From Adineta ricciae (lineage: Eukaryota > Rotifera > Eurotatoria > Adinetida > Adinetidae): a stretch of DNA of 64,000 bases. A program made the position numbers and the translations under genes. The stretch spans positions 51,115-115,114 of the forward strand of contig CAJNOJ010000172.1 in NCBI GenBank assembly GCA_905250025.1. The letters are read 5' to 3'. Shown in pieces: positions 1 to 10,045 of this stretch. Position 1 is the first letter of the stretch, and each line of letters starts with the position of its first letter. The notes beneath the pieces were generated by a model. That model worked only from the letters and a program-made list of their open reading frames with translations, was not told where the DNA came from and searched no databases.

Positions 1-257
1 TTAGACATCTAATTACTATATAAGTAAAAGATTAAACATTGACAAGTCAGACAAGCATTCGACGTATGTTGACGTATAGAGTATTTGAATAAGTTACCTT
101 AGTTTTCTTGTTTATTCACTTCTCTTTTGTATATTGAAGAAAGTACTTGTCATAACCTCCGTAGAAAACAGAACTACTAAATATCTATATACATCATGTT
201 CACTGTATGAGTGTGTGTGTATTTCTCTGTGTCGGATTAAAGGTTAGATATGAAAAA

Positions 258-275
258 TTCTAGAGTTTTCTTGAA
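258..275. promoter_or_regulatory. Heat shock element, four units (one imperfect)
   Basis: The bases read TTC-nn-GAg-nn-TTC-nn-GAA, i.e. four alternating inverted HSF pentamers in perfect 5-bp register with one mismatch. HSF trimers bind such arrays (established knowledge). It lies 32 bp from a stronger element at 307-334, so the two probably act together. Confidence 0.6.
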
Positions 276-306
276 CAGACAAAAACTACACGTACTTAAT
301 TAGGAT

Positions 307-334
307 TTCTAGAACGTTCTGGAAGTTTCCGGAC
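307..334. promoter_or_regulatory. Heat shock element, five perfect units plus a partial sixth
   Basis: TTC (307-309), GAA (312-314), TTC (317-319), GAA (322-324), TTC (327-329) then GAc (332-334), each separated by exactly two bases. This is a textbook HSF site, much longer than expected by chance. It is about 405 bp upstream of the ATG of the DUR3-like gene; the alternative target is a leftward gene outside the window. Binding itself is inference. Confidence 0.75.
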
Positions 335-738
335 CTTTGATTGAAGATCTTATGAAACTATTATAGCTATCAAAAATGAAAGATGAAATATTTTTGAGTT
401 CTCGATCTTGAGTTATTGAATTTTAAAGGTATGTAATAGATAGGATCTAGGGATAATGAAACTGTCGAACTTGATATTTAATGTCTTCATGTTTCTTTTC
501 CGATGTAACCTGAAACATTCACTATCATAGGATCAAGATAAGTACGAAAAGTGCAGTATGCACCGGATCTTATTAGTTTTAACATATATTTTGTTCATCT
601 ACTTCCTTCCGTCTGCGAGATGCACGATGACGGATTTCATGTCATTTTACATATCTTTGTAAAACTTATTTGTCCGTATTTTGTTGAACTGAAAGTCTTC
701 AGAAACAAATATTTGATTGATTTTTAGAAAGAAATATC

Positions 739-2667
739 ATGTTTACAACAACTCCGTTATCACAAATTGATGGATATATCATATTATTAAGTTTTGGAAT
801 TGTATTTAGTTTATTCATAATTGGAATAACACTTCTTCTGCAAAGATTCAATGGTGAAAATAGAATGTCGAGTGAAACATTTTTAACAGCAAATCGAAAA
901 ATTCGATCAGGTTTATTATCATCATCAATCGTTTCCTCATGGACATGGGCTGCTACACTTTTACAGTCAAGTTCTGTCACTTATTCCTATGGTATATCAG
1001 GTGCATTTTGGTATGCAAATGGTGCAACAATTCAAATAATTTTATTTTCAATAATGGCTGTAGAATTTAAACGTCGAGCACCATTTGCTCATACATATTT
1101 AGAAGCCATTCGTGCACGATATGGTCGTGAAGGTCATTGGATATTTATTCTATTCTTTTTATTTACAAATATTCTTGTTACATTAATGTTATTAACAGGT
1201 GGTTCAGCTGTTATTCATTCATTATGTGGAATGCCTATTATTGCTGCATGTTTTTTATTGCCATTAGGAACAATTATCTATACGATAGTTGGAGGAATAA
1301 AAGCAGTATTTTTAACAAATTATATTCACACGGTAATTAACATTCTCATCATATTATTTTTCGCGTTGACAACATATGAAACATCATCTTTATTAGGTTC
1401 ATTTTCACAAATGTATCATTTACTTGTTAATGCAAGTTTAACTCATCCAATTGAAGGAAATTATCAAGGATCTTATTTAACGATTAAATCTCGGGATGGT
1501 GCAATGTTTTTCTTTATAAATTTAATTGGAAATTTTGGAACTGTATTTCTTGATAATGGATATTATAATAAAGCAATTGCTTCTTCTCCAAATTCTGTCA
1601 TACGTGGTTATATTCTTGGTGGTTTAGCATGGTTTGCTATTCCATTTCTTACTGGTACAACTATGGGTCTTGTTGCTGTGACACTCGAAACAAATTCATT
1701 GTTTCCAACATATCCAAATCGATTAAGTAACGATGATGTCACATTTGGTTTAACTTTACCTGCAGCTGCAATTGTTTTACTTGGAAAAAGTGGAAGTATA
1801 GCAAGTTTTATTATGATATATTTAGCATGTACAAGTGCAATGTCTGCACAATTGATTGCAGTTGGATCAATTGTAACATTTGATATTTATCGAACTTATT
1901 TTCATCAAAATGCATCGGGAAAGCGATTATTTTTCGTTTCACATTTTTCTTTATTAATTTTTGCTTTGATTATGAGTATTTCATCAATTGGTTTATATTA
2001 TGTTTCAATAAGTTTGAGTTATTTATACACAACAATGGGAATTATTATATCAAGTGCTGTTCTACCTGTTGCATTGACTATTTTATGGAATAAACAAAGT
2101 AAATTAGCTGCTTGTCTTTCTCCACCATTGGGTTTGATTTGTTCAATTAGTTCTTGGTTATTATCAACAAAATATATTTTTGGAAAAATTACAATTCAAA
2201 CAACAGGATCAAATTTATCAATGTTGATTGGAAATCTTGTTGCATTGTTAAGTCCTCTGATCTTTATTCCTTTATTTACTTTTATTAAACCAAATGAAAT
2301 TCCTTATGATTTCGTATCAATGAAAGAAATTCAATTAATTGATGTTGATTTTCCAAATCCTAATAAAACAACAGTTGAAGAAATCGAACGAGGAATTTCC
2401 TATTTAAAAGACAATTCTCGATTTGTTCGTTTAATTGCAATTATAATCACAATATGTTTAACTTTAATTTGGCCATGGCCAATGTATGTTTCATCATATG
2501 TATTTAGTGAAACATTTTTCACTTTTTGGATTTGTTTGGGAATCGTTTGGTTGTTGATATCATTTATTATTGTTGGTGTTTATCCAATTATGCAACACTA
2601 TCGAACGATTAAATCGATTTTGAGTTTGATTTATTTTGATATCAAAGCATTTAGAGATCGAGATTAA
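739..2667 (+). CDS. DUR3-like sodium:solute symporter (urea/polyamine transporter)
   Basis: Single-exon 642-aa protein of the SSS (sodium:solute symporter) family, DUR3 branch. Family members are high-affinity urea (and polyamine) co-transporters of the plasma membrane. Seen here: about 14-15 hydrophobic segments, the conserved SSWTWAATLLQSS stretch near residue 70, FKRRAPFAHTYLE near residue 110 and GGIKAVFLTNYIHTV near residue 185, all close to plant and fungal DUR3. Length matches the family (about 650-720 aa). The start is the first ATG after in-frame stops. There is no intron, unlike most neighbours. DUR3 is typical of fungi, plants, algae and bacteria and patchy in animals, so horizontal acquisition is plausible. 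Heat shock elements lie about 400 bp upstream. Substrate is inferred from the family only. Confidence 0.88.
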   Translation: MFTTTPLSQIDGYIILLSFGIVFSLFIIGITLLLQRFNGENRMSSETFLTANRKIRSGLLSSSIVSSWTWAATLLQSSSVTYSYGISGAFWYANGATIQIILFSIMAVEFKRRAPFAHTYLEAIRARYGREGHWIFILFFLFTNILVTLMLLTGGSAVIHSLCGMPIIAACFLLPLGTIIYTIVGGIKAVFLTNYIHTVINILIILFFALTTYETSSLLGSFSQMYHLLVNASLTHPIEGNYQGSYLTIKSRDGAMFFFINLIGNFGTVFLDNGYYNKAIASSPNSVIRGYILGGLAWFAIPFLTGTTMGLVAVTLETNSLFPTYPNRLSNDDVTFGLTLPAAAIVLLGKSGSIASFIMIYLACTSAMSAQLIAVGSIVTFDIYRTYFHQNASGKRLFFVSHFSLLIFALIMSISSIGLYYVSISLSYLYTTMGIIISSAVLPVALTILWNKQSKLAACLSPPLGLICSISSWLLSTKYIFGKITIQTTGSNLSMLIGNLVALLSPLIFIPLFTFIKPNEIPYDFVSMKEIQLIDVDFPNPNKTTVEEIERGISYLKDNSRFVRLIAIIITICLTLIWPWPMYVSSYVFSETFFTFWICLGIVWLLISFIIVGVYPIMQHYRTIKSILSLIYFDIKAFRDRD

Positions 2668-3047
2668 CGAATGTTTCTCTTATTAACAATTCTCGTAGAT
2701 TTTTTTTCTCAGAATACATTCCTTAACAGATCATACATTCATCTTAATAAAATTTTTAAATTTAAATCAATTAACAATCAGTTTCATTGTTCTCCTCATA
2801 AGTCATATCTCTTTTGTATTAATCGATATTTCTCACTGAATCGATGACACGAAGAAATTTTCATTTGTACCATTAATATTGATAAGAATATTATCCCTTA
2901 AATGTACGACCACGTAAGAATATGTAATTTATAGTGTATTTTAGTCATATTCACCTAGTGCATCGCCCACACGTTGTTGTTGATTATTTTTGTTTTTCTT
3001 CTTCTCTTCTTCCCTTTCATTAATCTCATATCCACGTGAATTGATAA
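2668..3047. other. Intergenic spacer between DUR3-like and TIR genes
   Basis: AT-rich DNA with a possible polyadenylation signal region after 2668 and no ORF or repeat that I can support. It must contain the promoter of the TIR-domain gene that starts at 3048. Confidence 0.5.
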
Positions 3048-4637
3048 ATGACGACAAAAGCAAAACATATTATGTTTTCATATCAATGGAATAGTTCAAT
3101 TTTGGTTGCAAAGATTTACGATTATTTATGCAAAACTCAATCAATACCTGTTTGGATGGATACACATGGAGGAATGACTGAATATCTCAGTTCAAGGTAA
3201 AGCAACATAACGATTTTTTCTCGTTTTCAAATCTTTGTTTTGTTAAGTATGGCTGAAGGTGTTGAAAATTGTTGTGTATTGATTTGTTTCTTAACACCTG
3301 AATATCAGGAATCAATGAATTGTAAAAAAGAATTAACTTATGCATCTCAATTACAAAAACCGATTATTCCATGTCTTCTTGGATCGAATGACAAGACAAA
3401 CAAATGGAAGCCATCGCAATGGTTAGGTTTAACAATTACTGATCTTCTTTATTTGAATTTTACGAAAATCAATGACGAAAATTTCGAAGCAAAATGTCGC
3501 GAATTACTTGACAAGATCAATTCGGTTGTTGGAAATTCAAGTTCAATAACGTTTGAATCAGAATCCAAAGCAAATTCGAAAGAAGAAGAAGAAGAAGAAG
3601 AAAGTGATGAAGAATTTCACTCATCAACTTCACCTTCCCCATCGATTATTCGTGAAGGTCCAGAAATCAAAAATGAGACATTAAACTTAACTTCTCAAAC
3701 TTATTCCAATGAAGGTGATTCATTTATTCATCTTAGAAATCAATCGTCTGAAATTGAATGTAATCAGGATCTTTATTCAACGAACAATCGATTTTTCAAT
3801 TCATTCACTTTATCTCGTTTTCTTTTTCACAATACAAACTCTCAAGAATCGATTGCAGTTTTGAGTTTATCAGCTGAATACGAAGATTTGTCAAAAGATG
3901 AAGAAAAACCTACTTGGATTCCCTGTCAAATCAAAATCAATAATAATGAACAACTAATTCAACTTGATCCAAATAAACTCTTTCTTTGCTCATTAACGCT
4001 TAAAATTCAATTAACTGGACAACCAGGTGTTGATAATCAACATCGTTTTCGAGCTCATTCTCTTTTACCTCAACCACTTCGACTTCGAATTCGAATTGAA
4101 GATACACAGATGAAACATTCGTCTCTCATCATTGAACAAGTAAAGACAGTTTTTGTTGAAACGAAGAAAAGTTGCAAAATCGAGTATTTTTAGATAAATC
4201 GACCGTTGATTTTGCCAACACAAGAGAAATTAATCGATAAATTTCGTTTATCTCTATTGAATGTTCTCGGTTTCGTTTCAGCTGATGATTGTTCAACTGA
4301 CATTCGATACTTTGCTTTTATTTATCATTTTAATGATCCCGATACGGACGATCCTCTCATAAAATTTATATTTGGATGTGACCTTTCAGGTTTTCGTTTC
4401 TCAATATGGGATAAACAGAAGATTAAAACGTTGGGAAAACAGGCGAAAAAAGAAAATCGAACGGAATTAATTGTTCATGAAGATATATACAGTTCAATTA
4501 TAAATTGTGTTGCATTGTTTGATGAACGTTCTCAACTTCATGGTATCCGAATTACCATCAAAACAAAAACATCACAAACTGTACAAATCATTCCATTACG
4601 ACCTGACGAAATTTTCGAGAAACATCATATTTTTTAG
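3048..4637 (+). CDS. TIR-domain protein with unrecognised C-terminal half
   Basis: Three exons: 3048-3196, 3248-4139, 4194-4637, with 51- and 54-nt GT..AG introns; spliced length 494 aa. The second intron is a multiple of three and ends in TTTTTAG, so unspliced it reads as an in-frame stop. Residues 7-130 form a TIR domain: HIMFSYQWN strand, VWMDTHGG, MAEGVENCCVLICFLT, then S-x-x-C-x-x-E. The Glu in CKKE (about residue 78) is where TIR NADases carry their catalytic Glu. The WLGLTITDLLYLNF end is typical of TIR_2-type proteins. An acidic run follows (about 170-185), then about 300 residues I do not recognise. TIR proteins of this type act in signalling or NAD+ cleavage; which applies here is unknown. 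The start gives the complete first beta strand. Confidence 0.82.
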
Positions 4638-4639
4638 AA

Positions 4640-5290
4640 ATAAGATTTCGATGAGTCATCATGAAAATTTCCATTGGATAAAATTCTTTATCTTCTTCCT
4701 GTATGTCATGATTTTTTCCATAAATAAATATCGTAATCTTCGTAGTCTTTTCTATTGACTATCTCCCTGGATTTCATCATTGACATCGGTGCGCCTTTAC
4801 CAAGAAAAAATGTCATATAACATATCCTATGTAACGGAATTAGAGCTGATTGATCATGGAGAGACGATTCATTTTGTTATTCCAACAACTATTGTCCCTC
4901 GTGATAATCCTTCGCAAGGTGCAATTTCTTCAACAACTGGAACAAATTCGAAATATCCCAGGTCGATGATTCCGATAGAATTTCGTCGGATTCTGAAGAA
5001 ATCCAATATAGGATTCGAGTATCAGATTAACATAACAGACATGGGATGTTAAAACAGCACCCTATACAATTGAATGTGAGAAGTGTCAGTTCAACAGCAT
5101 ATCTATGTCAAATTGAATTCAATCAAGACGACGTTTGTTCAGTTAAATTCACTCAGACGAATACGCATTTAGGTCGTAATATTCGTTTTGATATTCAGTT
5201 AAGTGATCAACGTTCAACAACAATTATAGCATGTCAATCTCAGATATTTATTTCAGCATCAACTAAAGTTGGCACATGTTAGACAATGAT
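4640..5290 (+). pseudogene. Relic of a VIT/VWA-domain gene
   Basis: Two fragments in different frames (about 4810-5052 and 5046-5282) match the VIT/VWA gene at 11382. The first carries the ISYVTELELIDHGETIHFVI stretch, nearly the same as its relative at about 11780-11840. After the equivalent of TAPYTIE the frame shifts, and the rest resembles the linker between VIT and VWA domains. The 5' flank (4650-4770) also resembles 11100-11260, so promoter and gene were copied together. The first half of the VIT domain and the whole VWA domain are missing. No intact reading frame remains, so it is called a pseudogene. Confidence 0.75.
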
Positions 5291-5590
5291 TTTTTGGAAA
5301 AATTTTATTGTTTAGCACAAAAAACAAACTTTCGCTGAATCGAATATGTTGATTGTGCTTGAATATTTCTATTTTTAATTCAGCTTTCTTCGCCTTTCAG
5401 AATAGTATGAAGTTCTTCGAAAATGTGACGAAAATCAAATAAAATTTACCATTTCTAACAATTGTACGGTTTTACTGATGTTTTTGTGCGATCTGTATAA
5501 GGTACAGTGACCGTCTCACTGGATTGCACCCGATACCAGTTTCGAACCAAAGCTTCAGCTTTCTAACGAGCAGAAAGACCAATAGGAACA
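5283..5590. other. Non-coding spacer
   Basis: AT-rich up to about 5480, then a less AT-rich stretch running into the relic of the small minus-strand gene. No gene is supported. A GTTTCGAACC-like string at about 5540-5550 was examined as a tRNA B box and rejected. Confidence 0.4.
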
Positions 5591-5598
5591 GCACTACA

Positions 5599-6250
5599 TT
5601 ACTGGTAGCTTACATCGTCACGAACTGATGCCCCATGTTGTAGAAGATGTACAAAATCAATCGGTTTTTTAGCTAATGACGGTGTTATAAACGAATCGTT
5701 TTGAATATCTTTAGGACCTAGAGTTAAATGCGCAATAAAATAGAGCAAAAATTCACGTTCTACGAAATGAATCATTGGCCTCATGACCTAAATCATATCA
5801 AACAGAATTCGTTTCATTGAAAATCTTAAACAATTTGCGTTTACTTCCTCATCAGCATCTAAATCGTCATTATCGCTCAGGGCAAACAATCCCGTCCGGA
5901 ACCAGCCAGTTCCAGGATCTTCCAGAGATTTCATGGAAGCAGTATTCCACTTACTATATCCTGTCATCAGATTTACCCGGTTTTCTTGGGAACCGACAGG
6001 AACCTGCCATAACTGATTGATACGGTCCCCGGTTCCCTCAGCAGGATTCCGGGCATTTTTCCATAGTATCCAACGCGGAGATCATAGATATCCTTCAGCT
6101 TCAGGTATTCACCGGAAATAAACAGAATCCTGCTTCCAGGAACTATCGCCCTGGGGCGTTCTTATGTTCTGTTCATTCAGCCGTTTTTTCTTGACACATT
6201 TTCAAAAATACTGACCGACGATAAGTTAGTGCGTGCTATGCCATTGTAGA
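5599..6250 (-). pseudogene. Relic of the small gene found intact at 9166-9707
   Basis: The minus-strand reading at 5599-5700 contains NDSFITPSLAKKPIDFVHLL, clearly related to DSFVTPILAKKVIDFVYLL of the intact gene at 9418-9597. The preceding exon (about 5820-5878) encodes the same acidic DDEE-type N terminus, but its donor reads GC instead of GT. A 276-bp GC-richer element (5878-6153) splits the first exon. Similarity continues into the upstream region to about 6400 (compare 9900-10010). Broken splice site plus insertion argue for a dead copy. Confidence 0.65.
5878..6153. mobile_element. GC-richer insertion with CAGGGC ends
   Basis: This 276-bp block is richer in G+C than its surroundings, starts with CAGGGC and ends with GCCCTG. 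It is absent from the paralogous locus near 9690, so it looks like an insertion. Ends of the CAGGG type are common in hAT elements, but I do not see a clear 8-bp target duplication. It has no convincing ORF, so it would be non-autonomous. Confidence 0.45.
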
Positions 6251-6708
6251 TTTTTTTCTGCGAATGCGAACAATTTTCCTAAGGTTAGCTATCGGCTACG
6301 GAAGACACCATTTCCCGACAGCATATTCATGTTTCTATTAGGCATTTGTATAAAATAAAATGTGATCTGACCTTTGCACTTTATAAACGCTAAATATGAC
6401 GATGTGTTAGCCTATTATGCGCCCAATGAAATGAAATGATTGTATTTCACAATAAAGAAAATATAAAATCGTCCGCAGCGCAACATGTTCCAAAGCAATA
6501 GAAGGAAATGTAAGAAAATATCTATCACAATTACGCCGCATTCTAACAAAAGAAAAGATAAAGTAATTCTTTTCAATTTACCAGGCAGATGATTTTAACA
6601 ATCTATTATTCACTCTTGATACTTTACTTTCTTAAGAAAACAACCGCAATGATTTGTTTTATCTAAACATCACGAAACGAAATTATCAAAATTTTGAAGA
6701 TAAATGAT

Positions 6709-7061
6709 CAGTGTGAAGCTAGCACGAACAAACGATGTGTTAGCTAGAAACTTTTTTACTAAGTATGTCCCGTCCATGAAAACTACACCATTCGACTTAG
6801 AATTTAATTCTGCATCAAATGGTGTCACTTTTATTCACGGAACAAACTTTGGAAAAATTCTATCTGAATTATAAATACACTTAAAGGAAACGAACAAAGA
6901 TATAGATAGAAGAATTTCCAAAGTTTGTTCGGTGAATTAAAGTGCCACCATTCGATGCAGAATTAAATTCTGAGTCGAATGGTGTAGTTTTCATGGACGG
7001 GACATACTTAGTAAAAAAGTTTTTAGCTAACACATCGTTTGTTCGTGCTAGCTTCACACCG
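6709..7061. mobile_element. Long inverted-repeat MITE, family 1 (larger copy)
   Basis: Two arms of about 150 bp (6709-6862 and about 6917-7061) are near-perfect reverse complements. The outer ends read CAGTGTGAAGCTAGCACG and its complement with one change. Each arm contains a smaller hairpin centred on AGAATTTAATTCT. The same ends and inner hairpin recur at 8668-8874, defining a family. No ORF, so it is a non-autonomous foldback element. I could not identify a target-site duplication with confidence. Confidence 0.8.
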
Positions 7062-7319
7062 ATCTGAGCATTTTACAAGACAATACAATATACGATATAC
7101 TAACGTACGGCTTGCCTGAATGAGATCCGTCCATATTCGTCAGCTTTACAGGATACCCTTTCCCTTCGATATTGGGTATCGAGCTGAATACACAAAAACA
7201 ACTCCATAGATTAACATGGTGAATTGGTTGTTTTTGGATGAATACCGGGTGTAGTGGGATTATGACATCACTCTTATAGTTCGCATCGGTCAGATCACCT
7301 CCAACGGATGATAATGATG

Positions 7320-7462
7320 ATGACCTTGATGACATAGAAGAACAGGACGAAATACGACGACGGCGACGACGAAGAAGAACGAGAACAAGAAGAATATGAC
7401 GACGATGATGACCGCTATCACGTATACGGCTATGAAGATGACGAAGATAATGATATTGATTA
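7320..7462 (+). repeat. Triplet-rich (GAC/GAA) low-complexity stretch, possible acidic coding relic
   Basis: Runs of GAC, GAA and GAT triplets. One plus-strand frame reads as a strongly acidic tail rich in D and E and ends in a stop at about 7462; the upstream acidic part is in another frame. It may be the broken 3' end of a gene or simple-sequence DNA. No complete gene is supported between 7062 and 7978; the rest of that interval is AT-rich without visible structure. Confidence 0.35.
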
Positions 7463-7978
7463 GCAATTTGACTTAATTGATCTTCTCGAAGAACAAGAAG
7501 AAATTGAATCTACATTATCTTACCTCAATTCAGTAGATCTTGAATGGGTCACCGTAGATGCTGATGATCACCATTAGATTTTCATTCAAGTCTTTCAAAC
7601 AATATTTCTTCCTTTTCTTTTCTTTTAACAGTAGTCTTGAATTTAGAAATTTCATTAATTCATACATGCATTGATCTGTAGTACTTGTCTTCGTTTTCGA
7701 AAAGTTCGAATAGAGCATTGCTCGTTCCTTCAAATAAAATATAAACAATCACCTAGTGAACTTAGCTGTCTGTCAAACAGATGTTATTCAAAGGATAAGC
7801 TCAAAACTGCCAATTACATTTCAAAGTAAACATCCTCACAATTGAAAAAAAACATTGTAAACGGATAAACTCTCTGCTTCCCATACACTGTGCGAACTGA
7901 TCCATGCCAATCTAAACTGTTTATTTGTTCTGATACGAGAAGGAAAGCAGGGATAATTAGGCGCAAGTGAGACGAATC

Positions 7979-7986
7979 TATAAATA
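7979..7986 (+). promoter_or_regulatory. TATA box of the small gene at 8071
   Basis: TATAAATA lies 85 bp before the ATG at 8071. A start of transcription about 30 bp downstream would leave a leader of about 60 nt, a usual spacing. This supports the small gene being real. Confidence 0.5.
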
Positions 7987-8070
7987 GAGATAGAAAAGCT
8001 GCACTCCTTCTCACCATTTGCACTTCTTTCAACAAAATCTTCACATTTCGCACTCTACACAGCAATTATT

Positions 8071-8387
8071 ATGGCTTATAGTCCCGAGTACATCAACAGC
8101 ATGAAGAACAACAATCAACTTCACTTTGGCCATCTCAAAAGTGAAGCAGCCGAGTCGGTAACACCACCGGTGTGGCTGGCTAACTTTAGTGATGGCCGAG
8201 ACGGAGCTGGTCCCGTTTATCTGGTTGGTCGCTACGGTAAACAACCAGTCTATCGAACCAGTAATGCTGTTGCTAGTTGTAAGAAAAAACGTTGAGAGTA
8301 AAAACCTGCTAGACTATACTATCATTTACAGACTTAAAAAATCAACAGCATATTTCAATGCTGTTTCACTTATACGAATTATTCTAG
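8071..8387 (+). CDS. Small hypothetical protein (74 or 87 aa)
   Basis: The ATG at 8071 opens a 74-aa frame ending at 8295. An alternative with better gene structure uses a 53-nt intron (8279-8331, GTAAG..ACAG) and ends at the TAG at 8385-8387, giving 87 aa. A TATA box lies upstream (7979) and an AATAAA follows at about 8421. The protein is soluble and contains a conspicuous PPVWLANFSDGRDGAGPVY stretch around residue 32-50. I do not recognise the family. It sits between two hairpin MITEs. Its GC content is higher than that of flanking DNA. Confidence 0.5.
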
Positions 8388-8667
8388 CTTTGTTTTTTCT
8401 TTTTTGTTAAAATGAAAAATTTCAATAAATGTATGCGAGTTAAAAGTAAATTACAGTTAACTTTGCTTCCACAAATATCGAAGAAGAGAAGATAGCAGAA
8501 TTATTTCACATCACTCTGATTTCAAAAATCATTTCCAATAAAGAGAGGATTTCTCTGTTCAACGTTATACAATGCACTGTATACACATAAAAGAGAAATA
8601 TTTCTAAGAAAAACTGCAATCTTTTTTTTCTACCGGTGATGCACATAATTTAATCAGACGTTCATAC

Positions 8668-8874
8668 CAGTGTGAAGCTAGCACGAAGAAACTGTGTGTA
8701 AGCTAAAAACTTTTTTCCAAAGTTTGTCCGGTGAATAAAAATACCACCATTCGATGCAGAATTTAATTCTGAATCGAATGGACTAGGTTTTATGAACCGG
8801 ACAAACTCTGGAAAAAAGTTTTTAGCTTACACACAGTTTCTTTGTGCTAGCTCCTTCGTGCTAGCTTCACACTG
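8668..8874. mobile_element. Long inverted-repeat MITE, family 1 (207-bp copy)
   Basis: Almost the whole 207 bp folds as a single hairpin: CAGTGTGAAGCTAGCACG at the left, its complement at the right, centre at AGAATTTAATTCT. A small duplicated piece (GCTAGCTCCTTCGTGCTAGC) near the right end breaks the symmetry. Same family as 6709-7061, with the ACCATTCGA/TCGAATGG inner arms preserved. Confidence 0.8.
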
Positions 8875-9165
8875 ATATGTGTGGGCCCGTGCCCCGCCTG
8901 CCCCCTGTTTCAAAATCTTGAATTATTAATTTCAAAAAACATACTATTGAATAAACTTGATCATATATTAAAACTGCTCAATGATATCATCTAATAATTG
9001 ATCAATAAAATCATCAATTATTAAAATTCAAATGGCAATCAATAAAATGTGAAATTCTTTTTATTTTATTTTCATTTGTTTTCTTTTATCTTTCAAAGGA
9101 ACATAAAAAAAATTCATCTTTAATGAGACCGAAGTATTTGGCTGTTTTTCACCTATTACGTCTTG

Positions 9166-9707
9166 TTATTTCACGATCAAATCGTTCAATTGACAATCCT
9201 AAATAAAATGTAAAATGCTTAGAAAATATTGGAGGAAAATAAGATAATACTCACATTTTGAAGTAAATCGATAATTTCATTGACCGTTTTCGTTCGGTTG
9301 TTGAAGGCCGCTGTCACCTTTTCACTACTCTGGTTTTTTAACCATTTTCGAATGATTGTATCTGTTTCCTAAAGATTTAGAGTATTTACAAAATAAAGCT
9401 ACTTTTGGATGACTTACTTCACCAGACAATGATCTTCCATCTTTGAGGAGATATACAAAATCTATCACTTTCTTCGCTAGAATTGGCGTAACAAACGAGT
9501 CGATTCTTGGATTTACTCCGTCCATACATAAGAATTCCACATATTCAACTAATAATTGAATTGGAATAACATGTTTTGTTGGTGTCGACACCATTTCCTA
9601 AACGATATAAAAATAAAATTCTTTCAGTAAAACAGTGAGCGATTTACGTTTATTTCTTCGTCATCTTCTAACTGAACATCATTCATGTTTAGATTTTCTT
9701 CAGGCAT
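9166..9707 (-). CDS. Small four-exon hypothetical protein, 128 aa
   Basis: Minus-strand exons 9648-9707, 9418-9597, 9255-9368 and 9166-9198, all joined in phase 0 through introns of 50, 49 and 56 nt with GT..AG ends. The predicted protein starts with an acidic segment (DDEEIN), followed by a hydrophobic helical region (IPIQLLVEYVEFL, AKKVIDFVYLLKDG) and a charged C-terminal helix ending IIDLLQN. Consistent splice sites and a related relic at 5599 support a real gene family. I do not recognise the domain. Its function is unknown. Confidence 0.65.
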
Positions 9708-10045
9708 CTTTTCTCTACACATGCTCGTAAACACTGACTGATGTTAAGTTTGTCTAAACTAATGAGGATGATTTTCTCTGCGTAGAAGGTCAAACAGACC
9801 AAAAGTTCAATCTACATTGGGAAAGATGATTCGGGTTGGCCAATTCAGTGTTAGACTGTTCAGTTTGTTACGGCCCTATGAGAACAACGCTCGTGAGGTC
9901 AGGTCAACTAGCGATTACGAAAAAGAATAATTTTTCTCCACATATTCATATTTCTATTAAACGTTCTCAAGATAAAACGTGAACTAACCTTTTCACTTAT
10001 TCAAATAAACGATGAAACACTTAGGTGTGGTGTTTATTTGTGTAT

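Larger units (their letters stand above)
1..738. other. Non-coding left flank / upstream region of DUR3-like gene
   Basis: No coding region is supported here. It holds a short GT run (about 210-222) and two heat-shock-element clusters listed separately. It is AT-rich and otherwise featureless by eye. It may be the promoter region of the transporter at 739 or of a gene lying left of the window. Confidence 0.6.

Noticed and set aside
699-980. Open frame on the minus strand over the start of the DUR3-like gene
   Set aside because: Antisense shadow of a clear coding region with no family features.
5528-5600. tRNA-like string with GGTTCGAA on the minus strand
   Set aside because: An anticodon-like stem can be drawn, but the T arm does not pair, position 33 is not T and no acceptor stem closes.
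8041-8244. Minus-strand open frame over the small gene at 8071
   Set aside because: The plus strand has the TATA box, possible intron and AATAAA; the minus frame has none.
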